Origin: Cordylochernes scorpioides
Taxonomy: Eukaryota > Arthropoda > Arachnida > Pseudoscorpiones > Chernetidae
Assembly (NCBI GenBank): GCA_030710605.1
Contig: CP092876.1
Coordinates: 66,092,115 to 66,156,114, forward strand
Direction: 5' to 3'
Length of the DNA stretch: 64,000 nucleotides
The notes under the pieces were generated by a model. It did no database searches, had not been told where the DNA came from, and worked only from the letters and a program-made list of their open reading frames with translations. Position numbers and translations under genes: made by a program. Below are positions 9,851 to 21,835 of the stretch, piece after piece (within the stretch, counting starts at the first letter, position 1; every line of letters starts with the position of its first letter).

Positions 9851-12650
9851 AGAATGTGGGGATGTAAATTTGTACAAGAGGACTCTATATATTCTGTACA
9901 GGACAAAACTGATGCCACAATAAATTTAACAGTAGATGATTATTCTTTGTGCTTTACAATAGATACAGGAAGTCCAGTTACGTTAATACCCAAAGATATT
10001 TATAAGAATTATTGGCAAGGTAAAAATTATTTCCAACAAATATAAGATTAAAATCCTTTTGTGGTAATTCAATAGAGATTATAGATCGAGAAATGTTTTT
10101 GTAAAAGAAGCCAACCAATATTTACGATTAATAGTTGTAAATGAAAAAATCCAGGTAATTTTATTAGGAAGAGAATGGCTTAAACAGTTGAAACTTGATT
10201 ACTCTATATTGTTTAGCATTAAAATTTTAAATAATGAATATAATAGAAATATATTTAAATATATAAAAATTTGATGGTAGGTATGCAGATTTTTGTTTAA
10301 CAAAGATTTGGGCTGTCTCTAAAGGACGTTGGAATAAATTTTAATTTAAAAAAGGATGTGACTCCTGTGTTTTGTATAAGGCCAGAAGTTTACCTTTCTC
10401 TCCAAAAAACAGGGTAGAGAATGAAATTGATCGTTCAATGAATTCTTGCATTTTATAACCTATAGTTGATGCATATTGGACCGCTCCAATAGTACCGGCA
10501 TCAAAAAAGGATGGTAGTGTAAGGATATGTGGTGATTCTAGATGTACAGCTAATAAAGCAATAGAATTAGATAGGTATTCCATTCCATCGATCGATGAGA
10601 TCTTTTCAAAATTATCTACAAGCACCATACTTTCGACTCTAGACCTATCACAGGCTTACTTACAAGTAATGTTAGCGGAAGAAGCCAAAGCTGTTGTTGA
10701 TATAAACACAAAAAAGAGGTTGTTTTCTTATAAAAGACTACCATATGACGTAGCGGTAGCACCAAATAAATTTCAAAGGATTATGGAAGGCCTATTTTCT
10801 GATTTGCCAGGTGTGGCCTGCTACATAGATGATATTTTGGTTGCAGGAAAAGATTTTGAAGATCATGAATAAAAGTTGGATCTAGTGTTTAGATGATTGC
10901 TAGAAAAATGTTTAAAGTTAAACAGATATAAATGTAAATTTAAAAAGTAATCGGTGGAATTTTTAGGGTTTAAAATGGATAAATATGGACTGCATCCCTT
11001 ATAAAATAAAATTAAAGCAGTGATAGAGGCGCCTGAACCTAAAGAATGTTTCGCAATTGAGATCTTTCATAGGACTCTTAATTTATTATTATAGATTCAT
11101 AAAGAATATAGCAAACATTTTAGCGCTTTTCTATCAACTTTTGAATAAAAATTGTAGATTGAATTGGACGAAAGAATATTGTATGTTATTTAAAAAATGT
11201 AAATCATTATTAATGGACTATGGACTATTATGGACTAGGCGTAATTCTGAGTCATAGAAATGATAGAAAGGAAGAATGCCCTATAGCTTTTGCTTCTAGA
11301 ACATTAACTGAAGCGAAAAAAACGTTTCTCTCAACTAGAAAAGAAAGCGTTGAGCATAACTTATTGCGTTGAGAAATTCAGACAATACTAACTGGAACGA
11401 AAATTTGTATTGTTCACAGACAACCGACCCTTAATTCATATATTTTCACCTCAGAAACCAATTCCCATATGTGCATCATCCAGAATTAAAAGATGGTCCT
11501 TGAAATTAGCTGCATTTAATTATACTGTGGAATTTCCAAAAAACTAGTGATAATTCCAATGTTGACGCATTGTCACGTCTTCCTTTAGATTCGAGTGTCA
11601 GGGAGTCTCTTGATGAAGACCAGGTACTTCTTCTCAGGAAGTTGAATGAGGTACCGTTCTCTTTCAGGGAGGTGGCATATGAGACGTCCCGAGATAAAAT
11701 ACTGTCTATAGTATTAAGGAATGTTAGAGAAGGCAACTGTGTGTGTGGAAATTCACAAGGTTACTGAGGGAAAACCCACTAGCTCCTTATTATAAGATCA
11801 ATGAGGAATTAAGTTTGGAGTTTGATTGTTTTCAATGGCGTGAAAGAGTGGTAATTCCCCAAAAATTAAGATCTTTAATTTTAAATGACTTGCATGAAAT
11901 ACACATGGGGATTGTTAAAATGAAGATGATTGCCAGACGGTATTTTCTGGTGGCCAGGCATAGACAGTAACATCGAGGAGTTAACTAGAGAATGTAGAGT
12001 ATGCCAAGAATCGGCAAGCATGCCCCCGGCTACCATCTCGGAATGGACTTGGCCCGAAAAACCGTGGCATCGACTTCATCTTGATCTAGCGGGTTCGTTC
12101 ATGGGAAGAATGTTTTTGGTTCTCGTGGACGTATACTCAAAGTGGATAGAAACTTTTATCATCAAAGATATTACCAGAAAAACGATTATAAGTCATCTTA
12201 GAGAAATTATCGCCAGAATTGGAATTCCCTAATATTTTGTTACAGATAACGGAAGACAGTTTGTCTCCGGTGAATTCGAGCAATTTACCAAAATGAATGG
12301 TATACGGCACACTAAGACCAGTCCGTATAATCCTAGTTACAAATGGTTTAGCTGAGAGATATGTAAGAGAGTTTAAAAACCTTTTGAGAAAGAATAATGG
12401 GAAGGATGATTTAGAGACGAATCTACAAAGTTTCCTATTTGCTCATAGAGCATTCCCCCAAACTGTAATAAAGGAATTCCCCGGCGGAACTGCTAATGTA
12501 GAGAAGTTTAAGATCAAGATTCTCGAATTTAATTCCAATATGAGAAATCCGCGAGAGGTATTTTATGAGGCCGTAAGAAGGCAGGAGCAGTTTACTACAG
12601 GTTGCGAGGTTTATTTCCGCAACTATGCAACTGGACCTAAACGGTAAAAA
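9851..12650 (+). pseudogene. Gypsy pol remnant: PR, RT, RNase H, integrase
   Basis: Domains appear in Ty3/Gypsy order across several frames. Protease: FTIDTGSPVTLIP near 9955. RT: LSTLDLSQAYLQV near 10635, then YIDDILVAG near 10830, the active-site box. RNase H: FTDNRPLIHIF near 11410 and VDALSRLPL near 11560. Integrase: an HHCC zinc-binding region (HEIHMG near 11895 to CRVC near 11995), core LHLDLAG near 12080, VTDNGRQF near 12240 and the NGLAERYVREF block with the catalytic Glu near 12350. In-frame stops (for example after ARIGIP at 12230) and several frameshifts make it non-functional. Confidence 0.88.
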
Positions 12651-13018
12651 TGTACCATTTTGGAATTATTGAGCTACCGTCACTACCTTATAAGTTGCGA
12701 GGGCGTCGTGTATAAGAGGCATATCATTCAATTGCGACCTGTGAGAAAGAAACAAGTGGAGACAAGAAATTTGATACTTCCTCGAACATCAGGAGAGAAG
12801 CCTGTAGGTGGAAGTCAGAAATAAAGTGAAGAGGAGGTTCCAGAGGTTACATCAGGAAACAAGGAGGAGTCTGCTTCTGTGCACGTACCCTCTTGCACTC
12901 CTATACCAGGGCCTGTTGCTGTGCACGTGCCATCTTGCACTCCTAAACCGGAGGCTGCCGCTGTGCAAGTCCTAGACCTCAGAGAGCCAGGAAACCCCTA
13001 GACCGACTGGAGTATTAT

Positions 13019-13032
13019 TAAGAGGGGAGATG
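13019..13032 (+). promoter_or_regulatory. Polypurine tract before the 3' LTR
   Basis: AAGAGGGGAGATG lies directly before the TGTTGT of the right LTR, where plus-strand DNA priming would occur. The Gypsy tail at 32285-32298 has the closely similar AAGAAGGGAGATG at the same position. Confidence 0.65.
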
Positions 13033-13129
13033 TGTTGTGTATGTAAATAGATGAAGATTATTTGCATTCTTTAAAGTCTCATTATGTAAGAATATATGTG
13101 TATATAAATTGGACATTTTTTGTTGGCCA
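13033..13129 (+). repeat. 3' LTR of the decayed Gypsy element, truncated
   Basis: Matches the 5' LTR from TGTTGT to about TGTTGGCCA, then stops matching. From about 13130 the sequence is shared instead with the LINE tail at 55506-56100 (reverse strand). If the LTR is instead taken to end at ACAACA near 13175, its last third would be unrelated to the 5' LTR, which is less likely. Confidence 0.65.
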
Positions 13130-13754
13130 AACGAAAAGAATCTGAGGCTCTTTATTGGACACGACAAATACAACAACGGCATTCCAGAGTAAAATAAATC
13201 ATCAGGGATAGATAAATATTTTTCAAGTGAATTAAAATAAATATAATCGATACTGAGAGAAAGTTGAATTAAAAAAAAATAGAAAATTATTATTTTCGAA
13301 ATTTTAAAAGCTGAGAGGATTCCAGCAAACCGCATCTAAAATATCTTTTTTTTTTTTGGCTACATGTTTAAATTTGCATATACCTATTTTACATATCTCA
13401 GATTGTATTTAAAAATCGTTAACCATTTCTTCTAACTTTTGGCGAAATGGTGTTTTATTAATTTATCATTTGATATTATTAGGGTTCTTTCCTGGTATTC
13501 AAAAAGTAAAAATACGTGTCGTTCAGGTATATTTTTCAATTTATCAAACAATTTGGCCGCTGAATCGCTGATTCTGGTAGGGCGCCATCTAGCGAATAAA
13601 GTTGTAACTAAAATCAATTTCGAATTTTTCATTATTTGCCATAAAAAATCCCATTGCATCCTGAACACAATGGTGTTTACCGCATTGCTCTAGCGCAAAT
13701 ATTCGCGGAGTTATTAATTTTTAAAGTTGTGCGGGACTTTTGGATCACCCTGTA
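13130..13754 (+). mobile_element. 5'-truncated LINE tail, copy B
   Basis: Starts in the last LINE codons (a frame reading SLLDTTNTTTAFQSKIN, parallel to YLLDTTKTTTTFQSKIN on the minus strand near 56050) and continues through the 3' untranslated region to the shared end GGATCACCCTG. It is the reverse complement of 55506-56100 and, for the last 390 bp, of 4396-4790. The open frame at 13439-13693 lies in the non-coding tail and is probably chance. Confidence 0.7.
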
Positions 13755-14159
13755 TATAGGGTCATATATTCAGTTTTAGGCCTCGACGTCTATTACTGAA
13801 GTAAAACCCATTCTAATGATTATTTAATAAGAAAACACACAGGAGGAGGTTATTTGAAGCTCTAAGAGTAAATTGTAAAGAATGCTTCCTTAAAGGATCT
13901 CCTAAAATGCGTAAAACCTCGAGGCCAAGGCTTAAAAGTAGATTTAAAAGAAGAAAGCTAATGAATAACTATGGACTCCGGCGGCAAATATTCATAGCAC
14001 AATTACTTGGGAATCAATTCCAACTCTGAATTTTACAAGATTGTTTTTTACATGGGTGTAGCACGCCAATGGCCGCACGCAACTGTAGACGTCATTTGGC
14101 GGCGACTCTTAATTCCTTTAGAATTTCAATAGATTCGATAATGTACAAGTAAAGAAAAC
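13755..14159. other. Non-coding stretch, nothing recognised
   Basis: AT-rich sequence with a short GC-richer part near 14050-14105. No ORF, repeat match or structure that I can support. Confidence 0.5.
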
Positions 14160-14570
14160 ATTAAAACAATAAATTATCTTTATTTATTTATTATCAAATA
14201 AGTCGCGATATCCTTACAAGGGATGCTTGCGTCAAGAAACAACACTAGATACTATATTACATTAACAATTGAATAATTATATGGTTTGAGTAGAGTTTAA
14301 AGAAGAAAAGAAAGGAAACTAAATTCATGTTTGACTTAACAACCAACTAATGAAATAAATACAAATAAATATACTTAGTTTGGCAATTAAGGTTTTTTTA
14401 AACCAAGATAGAAAATCATAGATATATTTACAGAATTTTCTAAGTTTAAAATATGAGTCCTTACTGTTTATAAACATAAAAAGATCCTTATATTGAATGT
14501 CTTCCCGATTTCTGTAGTTCTGGAAGACATTCAATAAGCAGGTGACTGGAATCCTGCCTTCTCTCTCCAC
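14160..14570 (-). pseudogene. LINE 3' end fragment (C-terminus and 3' UTR)
   Basis: On the minus strand a short frame contains CLLNVFQNYRNREDIQ followed by NSKDSYFKLRKFCKYIYDFL, parallel to the plus-strand fragment at 30240-30600 (HLLIDCPAFQDYR, LKFNSFCKYILNFL). This is the C-terminal tail after the zinc-binding region in jockey-type LINEs. The 3' part matches the plus-strand tail at 45285-45600 (TCTTGACG, GCAAGCAT, ATCGCG, TTTGATAATAAAT), so it is a 5'-truncated insertion. Confidence 0.7.
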
Positions 14571-14689
14571 ACCCTGGATCGTCTATAACTCCTATTGGAA
14601 ACAGAAAATCTCCGAAGTTTCCATGATTAGTAACGAATTGCACATTGTAAAAGCCAGGGCAGAAATTTTATTTTTATACATAAAACAAA

Positions 14690-14916
14690 CTTATACTATC
14701 CTTACTGTGATGAAAAATATATTGATAGGGTTTTGCTCATCAGTGGTAAAACCCTCGCAGCGGTTTCGACAATTTAATCTACCAGATCGCTTTCCTTAGA
14801 GCTCTAATACTGTATTGGACGATTCTGATTATATATGCTTACACTGAAGAGTGGAATCCTAGAAATGGTGTTCAAGTAAACTATGGAAAAAAGATTTTAG
14901 GACAGTGGAATTACAT
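14690..14916 (+). repeat. DR1 dispersed repeat
   Basis: Contains the family landmarks: CTTACTGTGATGAAAAATAT, a GGCTCATCAGTGG-type block, CGGTTTCG.CAATTTAATC, AGAGCTCTAATACTGTATTGG and the closing GGACAGTGGAATTACAT. DR1 has inverted ends (TTCTACTGTCC / GGACAGTAGAA) and no coding capacity, consistent with a non-autonomous DNA element. Confidence 0.75.
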
Positions 14917-15068
14917 ATAAATATTTGTATAGAAGTGCTCTTCCACAAACAATAAGAACAATCCCAGTTAGGCATGAATCAATCATAAGACAATTCAGCG
15001 CCACCTATGTAAAAGAAAATAAAACATTGAAGCACGAAAGTGTCACTTCTACTGTCCTTAATGTATAA

Positions 15069-15300
15069 AGTTCTACTGTCCTAAAAGCTTATGTTCATAG
15101 TCTACTTAAATACCATTCATATTTTACCAGATTCCACCCTTCAGTGTAGCATATATGAGCAGAATCGTCCAATACAGTATTGGAGCTCTAAAGAAAACAG
15201 TCTGGTAGATTAAATTGGTGAAACCACAAGGAGGTTTCACCACTGATGAGCAAAGCCGTCCCAATATATTTTTCAGAGTAGTAAGGATATTAGAAGATAG
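15069..15300 (-). repeat. DR1 dispersed repeat, inverted
   Basis: Reverse-complement copy starting at TTCTACTGTCCTAAAAGCTT and ending in the GTAAGGATATTAGAAG block. With the copy at 14690 it forms a widely spaced inverted pair. A second TTCTACTGTCCTTA lies just upstream near 15046, as expected if two copies abut. Confidence 0.75.
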
Positions 15301-16736
15301 TTTTATGTTTAAAAGAGACCTTCGAGCTTTAATGTTTTTTCCTTATATATAAATGGTGCGGTTTTGCCACCTTTCCATGTGGATAATTCGACCCGTTCTG
15401 TATTCTAAAGCAGAAATTGAATCTATATATATTTCAACAATCCTAGAATCATATGTCCATAGTGTTTCTTAATATATTTTGACGGAAGATTTTTGAAATA
15501 ATTCAAAAATAGTAACACAATATATCAATCAGGTTGATACGTTTCTTTATTAATAAATTTATTGGAATTATCCTTAAATATTGTGTCTCGTAAACCCCAT
15601 TACCCTTCATTCCTTAATAAATCCACAGTATATATAAGACAATTAACTTGATACAATAGTAGAGTGGTGTTTGGAGACTAAGCTGGCGAAAAGCCGCTAG
15701 AGGCCCTCTCTCATTATAAATTTATCTGATTTTATCAAGCCTTCTGTAGAAATAACGTTTTTAATTATTATAAAAAGTTTATCTTGAAAAATGTCTCACT
15801 CTTATTAAGAATAAATGATACTATAATAATGATATTTTGATATTATAAAATTAAAAAAAAAAACTTAACACTTACATAAGATTTAGGTATTTTATTAAAA
15901 TGTTTATAATTTAGCTTATAAACGATCAAAAATTTAACCTTTCACGTTTAAAATATGTTTGTAAAATTTTTTTAAAATAAATAAACCTAAATAAAGATGA
16001 ATAAAAATACTGCATAATCGAAATTTCAATTTGTAAAGATCTATGTATGCCATTTCTAAATTTTAAAATCACAATTAATCTCCAGTAAATCTCAAATTTT
16101 ATCGAGTGGTTTCATTCTAACTGAAATTTTTTTGGTCATTCTAAAATATCCGTCTGCTTTATAAAAATTTAATATTTAAATAATATTTGACCAACATATA
16201 TTATATTATTATATTATTTCATTTTTATTCTTATATATAATAGAATATAAATTTAAAATCGTTTAAGCTGTGGACACACACAGCCGTCTGTTTATAAAAT
16301 ATAAGAAATCACAAATTTGCATTGATATAAAAACGTATGTAAAATATGGCCCCAATGCAGTAAATAGAAAATACACAACAGCTATCACGTTGATGTATTT
16401 AAGGGTTGGTATTGGAGGAGGAAGACGCCGCCTCATTGGTCAGGATAAAGCCCATAGAACGCTTGGATTGTTTCCAAAAGCCTAGCTAGCGGCAGTAGCA
16501 TTCTAAGAATGGCCTCATGTATTTAACATTCTGTGCTTTAATCACTGATTAATTACACACTGTATCATAGAATCTTTATCTACATCTCCATATTGAATAA
16601 TAAGAATAATAATATCTTTATATTATGATGCATTAGCGCGCCATCTGTTATGAAAATTCGAAACTATTATAGACGAGTATGATTCTTTTAAAATAAAACA
16701 ATTTCTACTACCCTTACTTATATATTTATAAATTTA
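15301..16736. other. AT-rich DNA, no recognisable gene
   Basis: Mostly A/T-rich with many short stops in all frames. A worn DR1-like segment (GGCGAAAAGCCGC, near 15685) and a GC-richer patch at 16400-16510 stand out. The frame at 16270-16485 has no recognised motif. Confidence 0.5.
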
Positions 16737-16950
16737 TGTAATTCTGCTGTCCTCAAAACTTATATGTCCATAATTAATCTAAAATACCCATTACAAGAGT
16801 CTAACATCAGTATCACTATAAAAGGAAGATCGAAAAATGCCGTATAACAGCAGTATTGTAGATTAAACTGACAAAACCGCTTGGAGAGTTCACCACTGAT
16901 AAGCCAGGCTCTTACATTAATTTTTCCAATGCAGTAAGAGGAGTAGAAAA
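16737..16950 (-). repeat. DR1 dispersed repeat, diverged
   Basis: Begins AATTCTGCTGTCCTCAAAAC and includes TTCACCACTGATAAGCCAGG and a closing AGTAAGAGGAGTAGAAA. More diverged than the 28 kb copies, so DR1 has been active or accumulating over some time. Confidence 0.65.
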
Positions 16951-17029
16951 TGTTTAATTTTCAAATGAATCATACGCGTCTATAATAGCTTCAAAAAAAA
17001 AATCTTTTAAATTTAATAATTTACTATAT

Positions 17030-17300
17030 ATTCTTTTATAAATTTGTTTAATATAGAATTTGTTTTAATTGTTTATTGAAGTATAGAATACATAATTTGA
17101 GAAAAGTACTACATGACTTAAGGTGAGTAGAATAAATAAAATGAAAGATTACTTATTTACATATCTACAGAAAGATTTGAGCCGGTCAACGGGAAACAAC
17201 AACAATAGGTTTTTATAAGGAAAGTCGCGACATCTGGCGGTCGACTTTACAGAGTAGTTTGTTCTAAAAGTTATATTTTCAAAATAATATGAAATTTTTA
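17030..17300 (+). repeat. DR2 dispersed repeat, copy 1
   Basis: Shares with 17310-17670 and 46800-47210 the block TTATTTACAT...TTTGAGCCGGTCAACGGGAA followed by ACAACAA and CGCGACATCTGGCGG. No coding capacity was seen. The element type is unknown. Confidence 0.7.
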
Positions 17301-17309
17301 TAGAACACA

Positions 17310-17670
17310 TATATATTAAGGAAAATAAAAAGATTTGATTTTGATGGTTTTGGAATATTTTATATAGAATTATTGATTATTTGCTTGATACGCAGTCGTG
17401 TATAATCTTGAAAATAAAAATAGTTTTGATCAGAAATAGCTTTAATTAAACTTATGGAACATAAATTGCGAAAAGTTTTGCCTGATTTAAGGCGTAAGAA
17501 TAAAAAAAAATAAAAACTTATTTACATAATTTACAATAGGTTTGAGCCGGACAACGGGAAACAACAATAATAGGTTATATAGGGAAAATCGCGACATCTG
17601 GTAGTATATATAAACAGAGTAATTTGTTCTAGGATTTATAATTTTAAAATATATTTTCATATAACATATA
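17310..17670 (+). repeat. DR2 dispersed repeat, copy 2, hit by an LTR element
   Basis: A longer copy: it includes the upstream TTTTGATGGTTTTGGAATAT and GCAGTCGTG segments also found at 46820-46890. The downstream part (AACATATATG) is broken by the LTR element at 17671; the third copy continues through the same point uninterrupted, so DR2 was the target site. Confidence 0.7.
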
Positions 17671-18158
17671 TGTAGTAAACCCGTTGTGGAATGTGCTGGG
17701 CAGTCGTGGTAGTGGGTGCGTGATGTGGGATTCCCGCACTGGGACAGCAAGAGACAGAGGCAGGTCTAGATGGTAACTTCAAGAGGAAGAGGTAGACCAC
17801 GGACGAAGGTAGTCGAACCACGGGTGTCGCGGACGCCTACATCGCGGATAGGGGTGAGAAATCCGACCGTATGACGGTGTGGCTCTGAAACAACTAACTG
17901 AATCTCTCTTTGTCCCATTGCTGGCCTCTTTATATACTCTGGGACGCTCGCATATGTGGCGATTCCTCATTGGCTACTGTAATCACGTTACTTTATGGCG
18001 CCAGGTTGTTTTTCGTCTGGCCTTTGTCATCTCTGGTCTACCTCTTTCTTTGTTTTATTTGCTTCCATTGTTCGATACATATTTTAATATATAGATATGG
18101 GGTTATATAATGAATATCAGAAGAAGGTTGTGAACCATATAACTCAAAATATACTACA
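17671..18158 (-). repeat. LTR (3' LTR in the element's own orientation)
   Basis: Same sequence as 22892-23379 with an offset of 5221. Ends are TGTAGTA / TACTACA. Adjoining internal sequence on the minus strand ends CACCGGGGGCACATTC, a modest G-rich tract in the position of a polypurine tract. Confidence 0.9.
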
Positions 18159-18539
18159 GAATGTGCCCCCGGTGATGAAGGTTTGGTTGGGGGAATGACA
18201 TGTAATGAATGATAACCTAACAAACCTATTATAAAAAATAAAAGAAATAATTTGTATACAAATTAGTTAAAATTATTATAAAGCTACAAGTTAAAAAGAG
18301 AAAGATGTTGTAATGGTGGTGTATCAATGAGAAAAAAAATCAAGGTTATAAAAATAAAAACGCACAAAATGAATGATAAAAGATTAAGAAAAAGTATATA
18401 ATACAACATGGTAAATATGGTAAAAGGATTCGTACAAGTAAAATAATATCTTATTGCATAAAATGTGAGCGGAGAAAAAGTTAGTTTATTGGTTGAACAT
18501 ATAATGTGACGCTAAGGTTGAAAAAGGGAAAGGGGGTAT

Positions 18540-20640
18540 CTGAGCATGTTTCTGCAAGGTAGAATCCCAAGCATTCTGCAATGCAATGCGAACTTGTTTA
18601 AGTGAGGCATTGTTTTCATTAACAGAAGGCCCAAGATATTCCGTCTGCATCGTTAGCTCAGACAGTGAGAAGAAGTGGGAAGATTGATGGGGTAAAAGGT
18701 AGAGGTAGGAGGGTAAGAGGGATCCCTGTTGTCCATAATGATTGTGCCCGGTTGAATTATGAGAAAAAAAAATGAAAAGTTGAAAAAATGGTGAATTGAT
18801 ATGATGAGTCGGGCGATGAGAAAAAAAAAATATCGCGCTGGATATCCTGAACTCATTATGGGGAATGGGTATAACGAGGAAGGATTGTTCCAGTCGGATT
18901 AATCAATGAAAAAAAACAAAAATGTTCGGCAAACTGGAATCCCTTGGAAGGTAGTTGGAGGTTTGAAGGATGTGGGAAAGGAGAGGTGGATGTAAGAGAT
19001 TTATTGCTGTCATTTTGATTGTGTCCGGCTTGTGTGATGAAAAGAAATGTTGAAAAATGAAAAAAATGATGAGCCGGACGATGAGAGGAAAAAATATAAA
19101 AATCTAACAGGGTTTCCTGAGCTCACTGTGGGGAAATGTACAGCGAGGAAGGGTCTTCTAGTTAGTTTAATCAATAAAAAAAAAGAAAATGGCTGACGAA
19201 CAATAAACTCTTGATGGATGTAAAAGGTTGGGAGGAAAGGTTCATGGGATAGAGTTAAGAGGTTGTAAGGGGAGCGTCAAAAAATAACATTTTGAAAATC
19301 TATTAAGAAAAATAAAAATGATAAATGTTTTACCTGTTTAAGAAATATTATAAATATTGTTAGTTGTAGGTTTTTTTAAAAATGGTGCCTAAAATAGTTG
19401 AAGTTGTAAAATGCTAAGTCTAAAAATAAAAATATTAAAGGTAATAATATATAAAGGGTTGGTTGGTAGTTGAAGGCATTAATATAAAAATGATGTTATC
19501 GATTAATAGTGAGATGTTTTATCCACATCTGTAAGTAAAAAAAAAAAACAAAGTCCAACACCACAAAACTAGGTAAACTGTAAGTCTATTTACAATAAAT
19601 GAGAGAAAAGCTAGCAAACCTATTAAATGTGAAATAATTTGGGGCACGAATTAGTTACTAGAATAAAAAATAAAGATAAAGGGGAGTAGTGGTGACACAT
19701 TGATATAATATTATAAAACTACAAAAATTATATAAGAGGAGTGCATAGGAAGGATAAATTTAAAGTAAACACACACAATAGCGAAAATAAATATTTGGGA
19801 AAGTTGGTATACTAGTTTCAGTTTTTTGTTACTTAAGGTGCCTTAAGTATTTACAACATAGTTTCAGGGATGTAATACAGGAAGGAGGAGAAGTAGAGAT
19901 AATAAAAGTAAAATAAAATATAAAAGAAAATTGACTTAAGCAAAAGGTTTGCGATAGGTAGTGACGCAGTGAGGAATAAAGGAAGAAGGTCTGAATTGGT
20001 TTCTGCAAAGGACATATCAGGAGTCCTGCCCTGCAATACGAGCTTAGAAGCGAAGTATTGTTTTCAGGGTTCAGCAATCTCAAGATGTTCAGTAAGTAGC
20101 ATTAGATCAGATGGGGAAGGTAGGTAAGTTGAAAGAGTAGAAATGGTAAAGGTGGAGGAGTCAAGAGTTGTCTGTTGCCAATGATGATTGAGCTCGGATT
20201 AAAAGTTTGAAAAAAAAGTAATAAAATGGTAAAATGATGGTTGTGATGATGATCCGAGCGTTGAGAAAAAAAAAAAAAAAAAAAACTCGAACTGGTCGCC
20301 TGAACTCATTGTTGGGAAATGTACAGTGAGGAAGTTAGAGCCAGCTGGTTGAATCAAAATAAAAAAAATAAAAGTTTGTTTGGCGATCAGGAGACTCTTG
20401 ACTGCGGGAAATATGGAAGGTAAGGAAGGTAAAGGGTACTGTTGCCATTGATTGATTGAACCCGAGTTTGAGGAAAAAATAATGAAATAAAGAATGCTGG
20501 GACGGCGACCTGGGTGTAAATTAAAAAAAGTCGGCAAACAGGAACTTTGCGATGGACGAGGGGTGGTTAGAACGAAGGCAAAGAAGGCCAATGGAGAATG
20601 ATCAAGAGACGAGAGAAGTATGGAAGGCAGAATTGGAAGG
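18540..20640 (-). repeat. Degenerate repeat units with a conserved hairpin
   Basis: At least three full units and one partial unit recur inside the LTR element (about 18650-18960, 18960-19270, 20090-20400, 20400-20640). Each has a G/A-rich block, a hairpin around an A-rich loop, then a CTGA.CTCA.T.TGGGGAAATG-like block and a GAGGAAG block. Stem arms differ between units but still pair: GTCCGGCT with AGCCGGAC (19023, 19072), GCTCGGAT with ATCCGAGC (20192, 20252), and a weaker GCCCG / CGGGC form (18745, 18808). The fourth unit has lost clear pairing. A longer duplication (18540-18900 versus 19970-20340) includes the flanks. No protein is evident; a structured RNA role is inferred. Confidence 0.7.
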
Positions 20641-21427
20641 ATCAAGATATAAGAAGGGATAGTTGGTATAAGGCGACACTGTTAAAACAAAATGTTTAAA
20701 TTAAATTAGCTTAGACGTAGGCCATGGAAAATAAAAACAAATGATGTCAAAGAATATAAGGTTTCAGATTATATTTATATAGGTTGGCTAATTGTTTAGG
20801 GATGGAAGGAAAAGAAATATCTTAATGTAAAATAAATATCCTAAAATATATGGATTGATTCTAAAATATAAAATGGCACACATCAAGGATCGTAAAAATA
20901 TAAATGAATAAGATTTTAAAATATATTAAGTATTTAGGTTAGTGTGTTCCCCACGTGATGCAATACTTATAAACGCAAATTAGACGATGTTTGGAATAGT
21001 GTCGTGGCGATGGACGCCATTTTGGGGATTTAATTTTTAAACGGGTTGACAAAACAATAAACTATCCTAACATTATAAAAATAAGATTTGCCATAAAAGG
21101 GATTTTATATAATTTTCCTATCCGTTTTAATCTGGCAGGCTGTTTGGTGGACACGAAGTCTAGAATACCGGTGTGCCAATTGCACGTGTTTCAAGTACAG
21201 GTGAACTGAAACTGGAGAGGTCAACATGGCCGCGCTAATCCTTTGTTGCCGGCAATGAAAACAAACAGGAGATGACACCGCTGTGGCGGGAGGACAGTAA
21301 TATGATAGCTATTTATATAACATGGATTGTTTGCCAGTCTTTCAGGGCCTAGATTCCACTAATTCTATGCGAATAGTTGGGGGGACAAATGATTAAAAGG
21401 TTCGGAAAACCGATGAGCTATACTTTT

Positions 21428-21835
21428 TTATATTGGACTAAACAAGTTGGGGTCTAAATGTCGGAAAGGCTCTATTATTCTATTTATTTTTAGGGGTTCT
21501 AATTTGGGTGGTGAAATATAGAGGACCTCTTCATTATAATATTGTAATTTATTTACATGCACAGTATCGCTATCATTACCTGTAATCCTTTTGGGTCTAT
21601 TTATACGTACGACATTATCAGAAATTATTTCAGTAATTTTATATGGACCTGTAAAGTAGGGTACTAACTTACCGCTATTTGGATGATGATACACCTTTAC
21701 TAATACTAAATCTCCTGTATCAAAGTGTGGATTTTTATGTTTGTCATCATATTTAAGTTTCTCTTTGTCGTGTCTGTCATTTGTACGTTGTATTGCTAGT
21801 TTTCTACTTTCTATTATATTGGGATAGGTGGTCAT
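21428..21835 (-). pseudogene. Gypsy integrase C-terminal fragment
   Basis: The 135-residue frame ends a Gypsy-type polyprotein. It contains the linker RTNDRHDKEKLKYDDKHK and the integrase C-terminal domain, with GDLVLVKVYHHPNSGKLVPY, FTGPYKITEIISDN and VHVNKLQYYN. The zinc-binding and catalytic DDE core that should precede it are deleted. It is open throughout, in keeping with a young deletion derivative. The first Met is probably internal to the original protein. Confidence 0.85.

Larger units (their letters stand above)
8760..13129 (+). mobile_element. Decayed Gypsy-type LTR retrotransposon
   Basis: Two short related LTRs beginning TGTTGTxTATGTAAATAG (8760 and 13033) bracket a gag-protease-RT-RNaseH-integrase order typical of Ty3/Gypsy. 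A PBS-like site follows the left LTR and a purine tract precedes the right one. Many stops and frameshifts show it is long dead. The LTRs agree over about 97 bp and then differ; the right one seems cut off by the LINE tail that starts at 13130. Integration was into the LINE at 6840-8758. Confidence 0.9.

Noticed and set aside
16270..16485. Candidate host small gene
   Set aside because: 71 codons, no recognised motif, no splice or promoter evidence, and it lies among repeats.
19829..20083. An 84-residue minus-strand ORF
   Set aside because: Overlaps the start of a degenerate repeat unit and has the composition of translated AT-rich DNA.
20199..20645. A 148-residue minus-strand ORF inside the LTR element
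   Set aside because: Low-complexity translation of the repeated hairpin units, with no domain. The same region is explained by the tandem RNA-like units.
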